Part shown: piece after piece, positions 37,563-47,380 of the stretch
Position numbering within the stretch: position 1 is the stretch's first letter
Layout: each line of letters opens with the position of its first letter
Assembly (NCBI RefSeq): GCF_030682035.1
Contig: NZ_JAUXQZ010000023.1
Coordinates: 1-64,000 of the forward strand
Source of the DNA: Brevundimonas sp.
GTDB lineage: Bacteria; Pseudomonadota; Alphaproteobacteria; Caulobacterales; Caulobacteraceae
Direction of reading: 5' to 3'
DNA length: 64,000 bases
Made by a program: the position numbers and the translations under genes
The notes under the pieces: generated by a model
Databases searched by the model: none
The model's input: the letters and a program-made list of their open reading frames with translations, nothing else
Told to the model about the DNA's origin: nothing

Positions 37563-38479
37563 GCGCCCTGCTTACCGGCGTCGTGCCGGTCTTCGCCATG
37601 ATTGCCCTCGGCTGGGGGCTGAAGTGGCGGGCGTTTCTGGATGACGACGGCTGGCGGGCGGTCGAACGGCTGGCCTATTTCGCCTTTTATCCCGCCTTCC
37701 TGATCCCGGCGGTGTGGCGCGCAGACTTTGCGGGCGGCGCGGCCGGTCCGGTGGCCATGGCCACTGTGGCGGTGGCCCTGACGGTGGCGCTGCTGACGGT
37801 GCTGGCCAAGCCGATGCTGAGGATCAGCGACCCGGCCTTCACCAGCGTCTTCCAGGGCGTGATCCGGTGGAACGGCTTCGTCTTTCTGCCGGTCGCCGGG
37901 GCGGTCTTCGGGGAAGCCGGGCTGGGCGTGGCGGCGGTGGCGTTCGGGGTGCTGGCGCCGGCGTTGAACGTGGTCTGTGTGCTGGTGCTGGCGCGCTGGG
38001 GCGCGGGTCAGGGCGGCGGCTGGCGGCTGGCGCTGTCATCGCTGGCGAGGAATCCGATCATCTGGGCCTGCGGGATCGGGGCGGCGCTCAATCTGACGGG
38101 CGTGCCCAAGCCCGATCTGGTCATGGGGGTGTTCGACCTCATGGGACCGGGCGCGATCGCGCTGGGGCTGATCACGGCGGGGGCGGGGCTGAGCTTCCGC
38201 TATGCGGCGTCGCGGCCGGTGCTGATGCTGACGGTGACGGCGATCAAGCTGATCGTCCTGCCGGTGGGCATGTACTGGCTGACCGGGGTGCTGGTCGGAG
38301 ACCGGATGGCCCAAGGGCTGGCGCTGCTGGCCGGAGCCTCGCCGGGGGCGGCGGCCTCCTATGTCATGGCGCGGCAGATGGGCGGGGATGCGCCCCTGAT
38401 GGCCGGCGTCGTGGCCCTGACCACCGTAGTCAGCGCCTTCACCATCCCGATCCTGCTGGCGCTGTTCGGCTATATCTGA
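37559..38479 (+). CDS. AEC family transporter (auxin efflux carrier superfamily)
   Basis: 306 residues, start GTG 37559 overlapping the ruvX stop by 4 bases. About ten hydrophobic helices in two blocks, with [20 protein letters not shown] and [17 protein letters not shown] in the first half and an [20 protein letters not shown] motif near the C-terminus, typical of AEC/bile-acid-sodium-symporter-fold permeases. Substrates of bacterial members are mostly unknown; organic acids are known in some. It lies between ruvX and pyrB, 62 bases before the latter. Confidence 0.85.
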   Translation: MSALLTGVVPVFAMIALGWGLKWRAFLDDDGWRAVERLAYFAFYPAFLIPAVWRADFAGGAAGPVAMATVAVALTVALLTVLAKPMLRISDPAFTSVFQGVIRWNGFVFLPVAGAVFGEAGLGVAAVAFGVLAPALNVVCVLVLARWGAGQGGGWRLALSSLARNPIIWACGIGAALNLTGVPKPDLVMGVFDLMGPGAIALGLITAGAGLSFRYAASRPVLMLTVTAIKLIVLPVGMYWLTGVLVGDRMAQGLALLAGASPGAAASYVMARQMGGDAPLMAGVVALTTVVSAFTIPILLALFGYI

Positions 38480-38541
38480 ACACAGGATGTGAACATGGGC
38501 GGCTTCCGTTCCCGCGCGCACGGCCCTATAGGCGGGCCTCG

Positions 38542-39525
38542 ATGAGCCAGCCCGCCGCACTCACCGATCTGATTCTCGAACGGCTGACGCCGTTTCCGCA
38601 CAGCCATTTCCTGTCCGCCGGCGATCTGAACGCCGCGACCACGCCGCCGTTGCTCGATCTGGCCGACGCCTTCGTCGACTTCAATCGCCAATCGTCGAAA
38701 TCACTGGACCTGATGCGCGGGCGCACGGTCATGAACCTGTTCTTCGAGAATTCGACCCGGACCAGCGCCTCATTCGAGATCGCGGCCAAACGGCTGGGCG
38801 CCGATGTGACGGCGCTGTCGCCGCGCACGTCATCCACCGCCAAGGGCGAGACGCTGATTGATACGGCGGCGACGCTGAACGCCATGAAGCCTGACGTGCT
38901 GGTCGTGCGCCACGGGGCCTCGGGCGCGGCGGCCCTGCTGGCCCAGAAAGTCGGATGCGCCGTGGTCAACGCCGGCGACGGACGGCACGAGCATCCGACC
39001 CAGGCGTTGCTGGATTTGTTGAGCCTGCGCCGGGCCTTCGGGGACGTAGGCGGGCTGACCGTCGCCATCTGCGGCGACATCGCCCACAGCCGGGTCGCGC
39101 GGTCGAATGTGTCGATGCTGTCGATGATGGGGGCGCGGGTGCGGCTGATCGGGCCGCCGACGCTGGTGCCCGGCGACGCCGACCGCTGGGGCTGCGAGGT
39201 GTTCCACGACATGCGCGAGGGCCTGAAAGGCTGCGACGTCGTGATGATGCTGCGGCTTCAGCTGGAGCGAATGGAGGGGGCGCTGGTGCCCTCGACCCGC
39301 GAATATTTCCGTTTCTGGGGTCTGGACCGCGAGAAGCTGTCCTGGGCCAGTCCGGGGGCCAAGGTGATGCACCCGGGGCCGATGAACCGCGGCGTCGAGA
39401 TCGACTCCGACGTGGCCGACGATCTGACCGTGTCGCTGATCCAGGACCAGGTCGAGATGGGAGTCGCGGCGCGGATGGCGGTGCTGGCGGCGTTGTCGGC
39501 GCGGCTGGATGGAGCGGCGTCATGA
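38542..39525 (+). CDS. pyrB: Aspartate carbamoyltransferase catalytic subunit
   Basis: 327 residues, standard length. The carbamoyl-phosphate motif [20 protein letters not shown], then [20 protein letters not shown], the aspartate region [20 protein letters not shown] and the C-terminal [20 protein letters not shown] are intact. First committed step of pyrimidine synthesis. Its stop overlaps the next gene's ATG as ATGA, so it is translationally coupled to the dihydroorotase-like partner. Confidence 0.98.
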   Translation: MSQPAALTDLILERLTPFPHSHFLSAGDLNAATTPPLLDLADAFVDFNRQSSKSLDLMRGRTVMNLFFENSTRTSASFEIAAKRLGADVTALSPRTSSTAKGETLIDTAATLNAMKPDVLVVRHGASGAAALLAQKVGCAVVNAGDGRHEHPTQALLDLLSLRRAFGDVGGLTVAICGDIAHSRVARSNVSMLSMMGARVRLIGPPTLVPGDADRWGCEVFHDMREGLKGCDVVMMLRLQLERMEGALVPSTREYFRFWGLDREKLSWASPGAKVMHPGPMNRGVEIDSDVADDLTVSLIQDQVEMGVAARMAVLAALSARLDGAAS

Positions 39526-40823
39526 GCGCGACCCCTTCCAATACCCTGGCTATCCTCAACGCCCGGCTGCTGGACCCGGCCTCGGACTACGACGGCCCCG
39601 GCGCGGTGCTGGTCGAGGACGGCCGGATCACCGAGGTCGTCCACGGTAGCGGCGCGGTCGCTCCGGCGGGGGTGACAGTCATCGACGCCGGCGGCCTGTG
39701 CCTGTCGCCCGGACTGATCGACATCCGGGTCAAGACCGGCGAGCCGGGGGCGGAGCCCAAGGAGACGCTGAAGTCGGCCAGCCTGTCGGCGGCGGCGGGC
39801 GGGGTGACGACCATCGTCATCCAGCCGGACACCGACCCAGCCATCGACGATCCCGCGATGATCGACTTCATCCTGAGGCGCGGCGCGGCGCTGGGTCTGG
39901 TCAATGTGCGGGCGGCGGGCGCGGCGACCAAGGCCCGGGACGGCGTTCGCATGGCCGAGATCGGCCTGATGGACGAGGCCGGGGCGCTGTATTTCACCGA
40001 CGTCGACAAGGTGATCGCCAACACCCGCACCCTGCAACGGGTGATGAGCTACGCCGCCGCCTTCAACGCCCTGATCTCGTGCCGCCCCGCGGACCCCTGG
40101 CTCAGCGAAGGCGCGGTGGCGACGAGCGGCGAGCTGGCGACCCGGCTGGGGCTGGCGTCGGCTCCGGCCATCGCCGAACGCATCCAGCTGGAGCGTGATC
40201 TGGCGCTGGTCGAACAGACCGGCGCGCGCTTTCTTGTGGATCAGATCTCGACCGAGGGCGCGCTGGAGACCTTGGCGCGGGCCCGGGCTCGGGGGCTGGA
40301 GGTCGCTGCCTCGGTGTCGATCAACCACCTGTGCTTCAACGAGATCGACATCGGGGACTACCGCACCTTCTACCGGCTGGACCCGCCGCTGCGGCCCGAG
40401 AGCGATCGGCAGGCCCTGATCGAGGCGGTGCGCGACGGGCTGATCGACGCGATCACATCGGCCCATGCCCCGGCGCCCGCCGAGGACAAGCGCCGACCGT
40501 TCGCCGAGGCGACGCCGGGCGCCGTCGGGCTGGAGACCCTGTTGCCCGCCGCCCTGACCCTGCATCACGAGGACGGGCTGGAGCTGCTCGACATCCTGCG
40601 GCCCTTGACCCAGGGGCCGGCGACCTTGCTGGGACTGGACGCCGGCGTTCTGGCGACCGGGGCGCCAGGGGACCTGATCCTGTTCGATCCGGGCGCGCCT
40701 GTGGTGATCAACGCCGACGCCCTGAAGTCCAAGTCCAAGAACTCGCCGTTCGACGGGCGACGATTGCAGGGCAGGGTCTTGCTCACTGTCGTCAACGGCC
40801 GCATCGTACACGACACACGCTAA
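39522..40823 (+). CDS. Dihydroorotase-like protein lacking the metal-binding HxH (PyrC-prime type)
   Basis: 433 residues. The amidohydrolase fold is recognisable: an N-terminal beta-sandwich ([20 protein letters not shown]), then the segment that should read DxHxH, here DIRVK at residues 67-71, with [20 protein letters not shown] and [16 protein letters not shown] after it. Downstream [13 protein letters not shown] retains one His and [13 protein letters not shown] keeps the Ser-Ala-His-Ala part. Loss of the first two His predicts no catalysis. Inactive homologues are structural partners of PyrB in Pseudomonas, and alphaproteobacteria commonly have this variant. A separate active dihydroorotase would be needed elsewhere in the genome. 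Confidence 0.9.
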   Translation: MSATPSNTLAILNARLLDPASDYDGPGAVLVEDGRITEVVHGSGAVAPAGVTVIDAGGLCLSPGLIDIRVKTGEPGAEPKETLKSASLSAAAGGVTTIVIQPDTDPAIDDPAMIDFILRRGAALGLVNVRAAGAATKARDGVRMAEIGLMDEAGALYFTDVDKVIANTRTLQRVMSYAAAFNALISCRPADPWLSEGAVATSGELATRLGLASAPAIAERIQLERDLALVEQTGARFLVDQISTEGALETLARARARGLEVAASVSINHLCFNEIDIGDYRTFYRLDPPLRPESDRQALIEAVRDGLIDAITSAHAPAPAEDKRRPFAEATPGAVGLETLLPAALTLHHEDGLELLDILRPLTQGPATLLGLDAGVLATGAPGDLILFDPGAPVVINADALKSKSKNSPFDGRRLQGRVLLTVVNGRIVHDTR

Positions 40824-40838
40824 GAGGGAGCGAATCAC

Positions 40839-41480
40839 TTGCAGGATCTGGTCGGCCCGGCTTTGGGGACGGTCGCGCTCGCGGCAGTGGGCGGATACCT
40901 GCTGGGCTCCATCCCGTTCGGAGTGATCCTGACCCGACTGGTGACGGGCGAGGATGTGCGCAGCATCGGCTCGGGCAATATCGGCGCGACCAACGTCCTG
41001 AGGACCGGACGCAAGGATCTGGCCTTCGCCACCCTGATACTGGACGCCGGCAAGGGCGCGGCGGCTTTCCTGGTCGCGCAGGCGCTGTTCCCCGGCGTAC
41101 CGGCCATCGCCGCCGTCGCGGGCGGCGCGGCCTTCCTCGGTCACCTGTTCCCGGTCTGGCTCGGCTTCAAGGGCGGCAAGGGCGTAGCGACCTTCTTCGG
41201 CCTGCTGCTGGCCGCCGCCTGGCCGCTGGGCCTCATGGCCGGAGCGTCCTGGCTGATCGTCGCGACCCTGTTCCGCATGTCGTCACTGGCCGCGCTGGTC
41301 GCGGCAATCATGGCCCCGCTATTCGCCCTTCTGCCCCTGCCGCTGATGGGCCTGCCCACCTCGGGACCGGTGCTGGCGCTCGCGCTGGCGACGGCGGTCC
41401 TCATCTGGATCCGGCACCATGAGAATGTCGCCCGCATCCTGAAGGGGACCGAGCCCCGGATCGGCGCGAAGAAGGGGTGA
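40839..41480 (+). CDS. plsY: Acyl-phosphate glycerol-3-phosphate acyltransferase PlsY
   Basis: First acyltransferase of phospholipid synthesis, 213 residues, from a TTG at 40839 with GAGGGAG about 9 bases upstream. Family signatures: GYLLGSIPFGVILTRL, SIGSGNIGATNVLRTGRK (motif 1), FKGGKGVATFFG (motif 2) and IRHHENVARILKGTEPRIG (motif 3). About five membrane segments. Ends with a GTGA overlap with dprA. Confidence 0.96.
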   Translation: MQDLVGPALGTVALAAVGGYLLGSIPFGVILTRLVTGEDVRSIGSGNIGATNVLRTGRKDLAFATLILDAGKGAAAFLVAQALFPGVPAIAAVAGGAAFLGHLFPVWLGFKGGKGVATFFGLLLAAAWPLGLMAGASWLIVATLFRMSSLAALVAAIMAPLFALLPLPLMGLPTSGPVLALALATAVLIWIRHHENVARILKGTEPRIGAKKG

Positions 41481-42568
41481 CCCCTTCCCACGCAGAGCGT
41501 TTTGCGCGCCTGCGTCTGGCGCGGACCGACAAGGTCGGGCCCGTGACGTTTCGACAGTTGCTGGAGCGATTCGGCTCGGCGGAGCGGGCGCTCGAGGCTC
41601 TGCCCGACCTCATCCGGCGCGGTGGAGACCACGGCCATGTCCTGCCCCCGGTCGATCGGATCGAGGCCGAGATGGAGGCGGGCGAGCGCGCCGGAGCCCG
41701 GCTGATGGTTCTGGGCGACGCCGCCTATCCCGACATGTTGGCGGCCGTCGATCCGCCCCCGCCGCTGCTGTGGACCTTGGGCGACGCCGCCCTGATGGCG
41801 CGGCCCTGTATCGCCGTGGTCGGCGCGCGGATCGCCTCAGCGGGCGGCCAGAGGATCGCGCGCGGTCTGTCGCAGCAGTTGGGCGAGGCCGGCCATGTCG
41901 TGGTGTCGGGACTGGCGCGCGGCATCGACGGCGCGGCCCATACCGGCGCGCTGCCGACCGGAACCGTGGCGGTGCTGGGCGGCGGGGTGGATGACATTTA
42001 CCCACCCGACAACGCCGACCTATACGCCCAGATCGCTGAACAGGGCTGTGTGGTCTCAGAGAGCCCGGTGGGCGCCCGGGCGCAGGCGAAGGATTTCCCG
42101 CGACGCAACCGCATCATCTCGGGCCTGTCGCGCGGAGTGATCGTGGTCGAGGCGGAACTGCGCTCCGGCTCGCTGATCACGGCCCGGCTGGCGGGCGAAC
42201 AGGGCCGCGACGTCTTCGCCGTGCCGGGCTCGCCGCTGGACCCCCGGTCGCGGGGCCCCAACGAACTGCTGCGGCAGGGCGCCATTCTGTGCGAGGGTCT
42301 GGAGGATGTGGAGCGGGCCTTCTCCACCCTGCGGACGCTGTGCGAACCCGGACCGGACAATCCCTTCGACGGCGCGCCGGACGAGATCGAGGCCGTGCTG
42401 ATCGAGCGGGTCGCGGCCCTGCTGTCGCCCACGCCGACGCCGCGCGACGAACTGGCCCGGGCGCTGGGCCTGCCGATCGGGACGGTGGCGGCCGCGCTGC
42501 TGGAGCTCAATCTGATGGGGCGCGCCGAGCTTCTGCCGGGCGGCCTGGCCGCCGCCCGATCGCCCTGA
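41477..42568 (+). CDS. dprA: DNA-processing protein DprA (Smf)
   Basis: Loads RecA on single-stranded DNA during natural transformation. The 363 residues start at GTG 41477. An N-terminal SAM-like region is followed by the Rossmann fold: CIAVVGARIASAGGQRIARG, HVVVSGLARGIDGAAHTGAL, TVAVLGGGVDDIYPPDNADL, FPRRNRIISGLSRGVIVVEA and VFAVPGSPLDPRSRGPNELL. A C-terminal winged-helix domain (about residues 300-355) is present. Its presence alone does not show competence. Confidence 0.96.
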   Translation: MTPSHAERFARLRLARTDKVGPVTFRQLLERFGSAERALEALPDLIRRGGDHGHVLPPVDRIEAEMEAGERAGARLMVLGDAAYPDMLAAVDPPPPLLWTLGDAALMARPCIAVVGARIASAGGQRIARGLSQQLGEAGHVVVSGLARGIDGAAHTGALPTGTVAVLGGGVDDIYPPDNADLYAQIAEQGCVVSESPVGARAQAKDFPRRNRIISGLSRGVIVVEAELRSGSLITARLAGEQGRDVFAVPGSPLDPRSRGPNELLRQGAILCEGLEDVERAFSTLRTLCEPGPDNPFDGAPDEIEAVLIERVAALLSPTPTPRDELARALGLPIGTVAAALLELNLMGRAELLPGGLAAARSP

Positions 42569-42649
42569 TTTCCAGCCCCGATTGACAGCGGCGCTCGCGC
42601 CAACCACGTTCCGCCCCCTTTCCGAGCCCGCGCAAGGCCCCCTCCCCGC

Positions 42650-45247
42650 ATGAACCTCGTCGTTGTCGAGAGCCCCGCAAAGGCCAAGACCATCAATAAA
42701 TACCTGGGCGCGGACTTCACCGTCCTGGCGTCCTATGGCCACGTGCGCGACCTGCCGTCGAAGGACGGCTCGGTCCTGCCGGATGACGATTTCGCCATGA
42801 GCTGGGAAGTCGACGCCCGGGCGTCGAAGCGGATGTCGGAGATCGCCGAAGCGGCGAAGAAGGCCGACCGGGTCATCCTCGCCACCGACCCCGACCGCGA
42901 GGGCGAGGCGATCAGCTGGCACGTGCTGGAGATCCTGACCAGGAAGAAGGCGCTGAAGGACACCGCAGTCGAACGGGTCACCTTCAACGCCATTACCAAG
43001 TCCGCTGTGCTGGAGGCCATGGCCAATCCGCGCCAGCTGGATATGGAGCTGGTCGAGGCCTATCTGGCCCGGCGCGCGCTGGACTATCTGGTGGGCTTCA
43101 CGCTCTCGCCCGTGCTGTGGCGCAAACTGCCCGGCGCCCGTTCGGCGGGTCGGGTGCAATCGGTGGCCTTGCGCATCGTCGTCGATCGCGAACTGGAGAT
43201 CGAGGCCTTCCGGGCCCAGGAATATTGGTCGGTCGAAGCCGACCTGGCCGCCGACAGCCCACCCTTCACGACCCGGCTGGTCAAGCATGCCGGCAAGCGG
43301 GTGCAGCGGCTGGACATCACCTCCGAGGCCATGGCCAACGCCGCGCGCGACGCCATCAAGGCGGGCAGCTTCACCATCCGGTCGATCGAGAAGAAGCCGG
43401 TCAAACGCAGCCCGTCTCCACCCTTCACCACCTCGACCCTGCAACAGGAGGCGGCGCGCAAGCTGGGCTTCACCGCCCAGCGGACCATGCAGGCGGCGCA
43501 GAAACTGTATGAGGGCGTCGACGATACGGGTGGCCTGATCACCTATATGCGGACCGACGGCCTGTCGGTCAGCCCCGAGGGCATCGCCCAGACGCGCGAG
43601 GTCATCGCCGACCGGTTCGGTCCGGCCTACGTTCCGGAACAACCGCGATATTACAAGACCAAGGTCAAGAATGCCCAGGAGGCGCACGAGGCGATCCGGC
43701 CGACCAACCTGACCCGCCATCCGGACAGTTTACGGCTCGAGGGCGACCTGTCACGGCTGTACGAACTGATCTGGAAGCGGATGATCGCCAGCCAGATGGA
43801 ATCGGCCCGGCTGGACCGGACGACTGTCGACGTCGAGACGCCGGACGGCCAGACCGGGCTGCGCGCCACCGGTCAGGTCGTCGCCTTCGACGGCTTCATC
43901 GCGGTCTATGAAGAGGGTCGCGACGACAAGCCGAAAGACGGCGTCGATGACGAGGATGACACCACCCGCCTGCCCGCGCTGAAGGAAGGCGCCACAGCCA
44001 AGGTGGAGGCGATCCGAACGGACCAGCATTTCACCGAGCCGCCACCGCGCTTTTCGGAAGCGACCCTGGTCAAGAAGCTGGAAGAGCTGGGCATCGGTCG
44101 GCCTTCGACCTACGCTTCCATCCTGACCACCCTGCGCGACCGCGAATATGTCCGCATGGACAAGAACCGGTTCATCCCGGAGGACAACGGGCGGCTGGTC
44201 ACGGCCTTCCTTGAGCAGTTCTTCGCCCAATGGGTCGAATACGACTTCACCGCCGCGCTCGAGACCAGGCTGGACGAGGTTTCCGCGGGGGATCTGGACT
44301 GGAAGGTCGTGCTGCGCGACTTCTGGAGCCAGCTGAAGCCGGCGACGGACGCGGTCACGGCCCGCCAAGGCGTGATCGATGAGCTGGACACGGCGATCGG
44401 GCCCTTCCTGTTCCCCGACAAGGGCGACGGCGCCGACGCGCGGCTGTGCCCGCTGTGCAAGACAGGGCGACTGCACCTGAAGGCCAGCTTCAAGATGAAG
44501 TCGTCCTTCATCGGCTGCTCCAACTATCCCGAATGCCGCTACACGCGCGGCTTCGGCGCTGCGACGGGCGTCGAGGACGGTGGCGATCGCGACCTCGGTG
44601 TCGATCCGGCGACCGGCGCGCCGGTGGCGCTGAAGATCGGGCGGTTCGGGCCCTATGTGGAGACCACCGTCCCCGGCGAGGAGAAGCCGAAACGGTCGTC
44701 CCTGCCCAAGGGCTGGTCGCCGGCGACCCTGGCGCTGGAGCAGGCCCTGCGCCTGCTGGCCCTGCCGCGCGAGGTCGGAATCCATCCGGAGGACGGCAAG
44801 CCGATCACGGCGGGCCTCGGCCGCTACGGACCGTTCGTGCTGCACGCCGGCACCTACGCCAATGTCGCCGACATCGACGAGGTGTTCGACATCGGCCTGA
44901 ACCGCGCGGTGGTGCTGCTGGCCGAGAAGCGGGCAGGCAAGTTCGCGGGGCGCGGGGCGGCGACGGCGCCGCTGAAAGACCTCGGCGCCCATCCGGAGAC
45001 GGGCGAGCCGGTGCACGTCATGGCGGGCCGCTTCGGCCCCTATGTGAAGTCGGGCAAAATCAACGCGACGCTGCCCAAGGGGACGGCGCCCGAGGATCTG
45101 ACGATGGAGGCGGCTCTGCCTTTGCTGGCCGCCCGTGCGGCGGCCGCGCCCGCCAAGGGCAAGAAGGCGCCGGCGGCGAAGAAGGCGGCTCCGAAGGCGG
45201 CGGCCAAAAAGCCTGCGGCGAAGAAGAAGAAGAAGGCGACAACCTGA
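42650..45247 (+). CDS. topA: DNA topoisomerase I
   Basis: Type IA topoisomerase relaxing negative supercoils, 865 residues. Toprim domain NLVVVESPAKAKTINKYLG and TDPDREGEAISWH; catalytic Tyr 299 in GLITYMRTDGLSVS; conserved FTTSTLQQEAARKLGFTAQ and LEELGIGRPSTYASILTTL. One zinc ribbon (CPLCKTG, then CSNYPECRYTRG) and two repeated C-terminal modules (LKIGRFGPYVE, VMAGRFGPYVK) end in a long Lys/Ala-rich tail that probably binds DNA. A TTGACA lies at 42582-42587 upstream, but no matching -10 was convincing. Confidence 0.98.
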   Translation: MNLVVVESPAKAKTINKYLGADFTVLASYGHVRDLPSKDGSVLPDDDFAMSWEVDARASKRMSEIAEAAKKADRVILATDPDREGEAISWHVLEILTRKKALKDTAVERVTFNAITKSAVLEAMANPRQLDMELVEAYLARRALDYLVGFTLSPVLWRKLPGARSAGRVQSVALRIVVDRELEIEAFRAQEYWSVEADLAADSPPFTTRLVKHAGKRVQRLDITSEAMANAARDAIKAGSFTIRSIEKKPVKRSPSPPFTTSTLQQEAARKLGFTAQRTMQAAQKLYEGVDDTGGLITYMRTDGLSVSPEGIAQTREVIADRFGPAYVPEQPRYYKTKVKNAQEAHEAIRPTNLTRHPDSLRLEGDLSRLYELIWKRMIASQMESARLDRTTVDVETPDGQTGLRATGQVVAFDGFIAVYEEGRDDKPKDGVDDEDDTTRLPALKEGATAKVEAIRTDQHFTEPPPRFSEATLVKKLEELGIGRPSTYASILTTLRDREYVRMDKNRFIPEDNGRLVTAFLEQFFAQWVEYDFTAALETRLDEVSAGDLDWKVVLRDFWSQLKPATDAVTARQGVIDELDTAIGPFLFPDKGDGADARLCPLCKTGRLHLKASFKMKSSFIGCSNYPECRYTRGFGAATGVEDGGDRDLGVDPATGAPVALKIGRFGPYVETTVPGEEKPKRSSLPKGWSPATLALEQALRLLALPREVGIHPEDGKPITAGLGRYGPFVLHAGTYANVADIDEVFDIGLNRAVVLLAEKRAGKFAGRGAATAPLKDLGAHPETGEPVHVMAGRFGPYVKSGKINATLPKGTAPEDLTMEAALPLLAARAAAAPAKGKKAPAAKKAAPKAAAKKPAAKKKKKATT

Positions 45248-45256
45248 ACATGGTTG

Positions 45257-45273
45257 CTCTCCCTCTGGGAGAG
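45257..45273. terminator. Hairpin between convergent topA and the J-domain gene
   Basis: CTCTCCC-TCT-GGGAGAG, a perfect 7-bp stem with a 3-base loop, lies between the topA stop (45247) and the J-domain gene stop (45277). Its sequence matches the outer hairpins of units L and R at 33916 and 34407 apart from the loop. It may be a solitary half-unit acting as a two-way terminator. Confidence 0.55.
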
Positions 45274-45276
45274 GGA

Positions 45277-45696
45277 TCAAGGTTTCAACAACCGGTCACG
45301 CGCGGCATTGAGGCGGGAGGCGAGGCCTTCCGTGCCGCCCTGATCGGGGTGGGCGCGGCCCATCAATCGTTTCCAGGCGGCATTGATTTCCTGCGGCGTG
45401 GCGGCGGCGGCGACCCCGAGCAGCGACCGGGCCTCGGTCTCGCTCATGGCCTCTGACCGCGGGGGCAAGACGCGCTGACGGGAAGCGATGGTCAGCCACA
45501 GGCCGGCGCCGATGAGACCGGCCGCCGGCAACCAGGCCGCCCGGAAGGCCACGAGCGCGCCGGCGCCCATCAGCACCGCGCTGAACAGGGTGGCGGCGAC
45601 CCGCCACTGGGCCCGGCCGCGACGTTCGCTGTGACGGCCCAGACGGATCAGGGCCCAGATTGCGATCGCCGCCAGGACCAGCCAGGCGAGATTCAA
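45277..45696 (-). CDS. Membrane-anchored J-domain protein
   Basis: 139 residues from a TTG at 45696, chosen because it places two hydrophobic helices at the N-terminus (LAWLVLAAIAIWALIRLG and a second around AVLMGAGALVAFRAAWLPAA). The C-terminal half is a J domain, SETEARSLLGVAAAATPQEI with the conserved HPD in GRAHPDQGGTEGL. Such TIM14/DnaJ-like proteins stimulate DnaK at the membrane. It follows mipZ by 4 bases and is likely cotranscribed with it. A later start would remove the helices. Confidence 0.85.
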   Translation of the reverse strand: MNLAWLVLAAIAIWALIRLGRHSERRGRAQWRVAATLFSAVLMGAGALVAFRAAWLPAAGLIGAGLWLTIASRQRVLPPRSEAMSETEARSLLGVAAAATPQEINAAWKRLMGRAHPDQGGTEGLASRLNAARDRLLKP

Positions 45697-45700
45697 CGGA

Positions 45701-46540
45701 TCACGCTGCGGAATCCAGCGGGGCGTCGAGGGCTCCGCCGTCCAGCCCGAGAGCCAGCATCAGATTGCGCATCTCCTGCCGCGCCGCGACATGAGCCAGG
45801 GACACGGCGACCGGTCGGACGTCATTGGACAGGTCGGCGACGGTCAGGCCAAACGGGAAAAGTTCGCGATAGATAACCCGGTCGCGCAGGCCGGGGCCGA
45901 TGCGGAAGCCGACCCGGCGCGCCAGCTTCTCCGTCCGTTCCTCAAGCCGCTGACGATTGCGGGCGGCGGCCACTGCCATGCGGTTGACCACGACGATCCA
46001 GTCGATCGTCGCATTGCGCCCCTCGGTGATCGCCCGGTGCTTGCGGGCCTCCCAGACGCTCTCGGAATAGATCGAAGGCTTGAGCAGCTCGAGGGTGACC
46101 GGATCGATCTGACCCAGAAGATCGAAGTCGACGAAGCTGTCGTTCATCGGGGTGACGATCTGGTCGGCAAGGCCGTGAGCGGTGCGCGACAGCAGGGTGT
46201 CGCCGCCGGGGGTGTCGATCAGTATGACGTCGGCCTCGGCCCGGGCCTGGACCATGGCGGCGTCGAAACGGGCGAGTTGCACCTGCTCGTCAGCCTTGGC
46301 CAGCGCCTTGCCGTCGCCCATGTCAGGCTCGACCGGCATCGGCAGAATCTGATTGTTGCCAGCCATCCAGGCGGCCCGATTGGCGAAGAATTTGGCCATC
46401 GACCGCTGGCGCAGGTCCAGATCGATGATGGCGACGCGCCGACCCGCGTGCAGCAGACCGCAGACGATGTGGATCGCGAGCGTGGACTTGCCCGCTCCGC
46501 CCTTTTCGTTACCGACGACGATGACCGCAGGGTCAGCCAT
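45701..46540 (-). CDS. mipZ: Division-plane positioning ATPase MipZ
   Basis: ParA-family ATPase that forms a gradient from ParB at the poles and blocks FtsZ assembly away from midcell, known from Caulobacter. The 279 residues begin ADPAVIVVGNEKGGAGKST with the deviant Walker A KGGAGKST (residues 13-20); ADVILIDTPGGDTLLSRTAH is the Walker B region. Further conserved segments are VTPMNDSFVDFDLLGQ, WIVVVNRMAVAAARNRQR and VIYRELFPFGLTVADL. A strong marker for Caulobacterales and related alphaproteobacteria. Upstream is a SPOR lipoprotein, 114 bases away. Confidence 0.95.
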   Translation of the reverse strand: MADPAVIVVGNEKGGAGKSTLAIHIVCGLLHAGRRVAIIDLDLRQRSMAKFFANRAAWMAGNNQILPMPVEPDMGDGKALAKADEQVQLARFDAAMVQARAEADVILIDTPGGDTLLSRTAHGLADQIVTPMNDSFVDFDLLGQIDPVTLELLKPSIYSESVWEARKHRAITEGRNATIDWIVVVNRMAVAAARNRQRLEERTEKLARRVGFRIGPGLRDRVIYRELFPFGLTVADLSNDVRPVAVSLAHVAARQEMRNLMLALGLDGGALDAPLDSAA

Positions 46541-46654
46541 GGATGTTCCGCCCTTTGACGACCGCCGACTCAGACGCGCGGCCGCAGGGTCACAAAATCG
46601 CGTCCGCAGGCGCGGACGTCAACGCAAGGATGGGCGGCGGCTGTGGATGCGGGG

Positions 46655-47305
46655 TCAGGCGACCCGATCGCACCAGGGATCGTCGATGCCCGCAGCGGCG
46701 CAGACGGCGGCGGCTCCGGCGGCGGGGGCTGTGACCTTCAGCCGGGTCAAGCGACGCCCCCCGACCTCGACGCCCTCGTAGACCGGCGACAGACCCTTCA
46801 GGGCCCAGGCGGCCTCGCCGGACCTGAGCCGGGACCAGGCCGAACGGGCAGCGGCCTCGCTGGAATAGGCGCCGAGCTGAACCAGACCCCGATTGGCGCG
46901 GGGCGCGACCGGGCGGGAGGGCGCCAGGGCGGGGCGCAGGTCAGCCCGCGACGAGACGGCGTCGATGCGGGCGGAGACCTGCTGCACCACGGCGTCAGCC
47001 ACCGCGGGCGCGGCAGCGGCGACCAGCCGTGGGGCGGCGCGTTCGACGGCGCCGTCCAGCCCGTCACGGGCGTCCCAGAGCGCGTGGGGGTCCATGACCT
47101 CGACCCGGAGCGCCGGACGCAGGCCCGCGTCAGCGGCGGTGCGGGGCGGGGCGGCTGCAGCGCGCTTGCCATTTACATCGATGGCGGCGACGGACTCGGC
47201 CAGGTTCTCAAAGCGATGCGGATCGCTGTCGATCATGCCGCAGGCGTTCAGGCCGGCGGCCGCGACGAGCACAACGACTGGACGAAGGATGCGGCTGGGC
47301 GTCAT
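46655..47305 (-). CDS. SPOR-domain lipoprotein
   Basis: 216 residues from the ATG at 47305. Lipobox LNAC (Cys 22), then an Ala-rich central region and a C-terminal SPOR-like domain: RGLVQLGAYSSEAAARSAWS, WALKGLSPVYEGVEVGGRRL, TRLKVTAPAAGAAAVCAAAG. SPOR domains bind denuded peptidoglycan at division sites, which fits its place upstream of mipZ on the same strand. Its product is probably a periplasmic division or wall factor; the partner is unknown. Confidence 0.82.
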   Translation of the reverse strand: MTPSRILRPVVVLVAAAGLNACGMIDSDPHRFENLAESVAAIDVNGKRAAAAPPRTAADAGLRPALRVEVMDPHALWDARDGLDGAVERAAPRLVAAAAPAVADAVVQQVSARIDAVSSRADLRPALAPSRPVAPRANRGLVQLGAYSSEAAARSAWSRLRSGEAAWALKGLSPVYEGVEVGGRRLTRLKVTAPAAGAAAVCAAAGIDDPWCDRVA

Positions 47306-47380
47306 AAGCCCACACTGGCACGGCAGGATTTGCCGCCCGGTTCACAAGCACGCTTAAGGCGAAGGGTTAATCCGTTCATC

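Noticed and set aside
42582..42620. Sigma-70 promoter before topA with TTGACA at 42582
   Set aside because: No -10 hexamer at 16-18 bases; the match alone is weak evidence.
47306..47380. Sigma-54 promoter near panC (TGGCAC followed by TTTGC)
   Set aside because: The GG and GC dinucleotides are 13 bases apart instead of the required 10.
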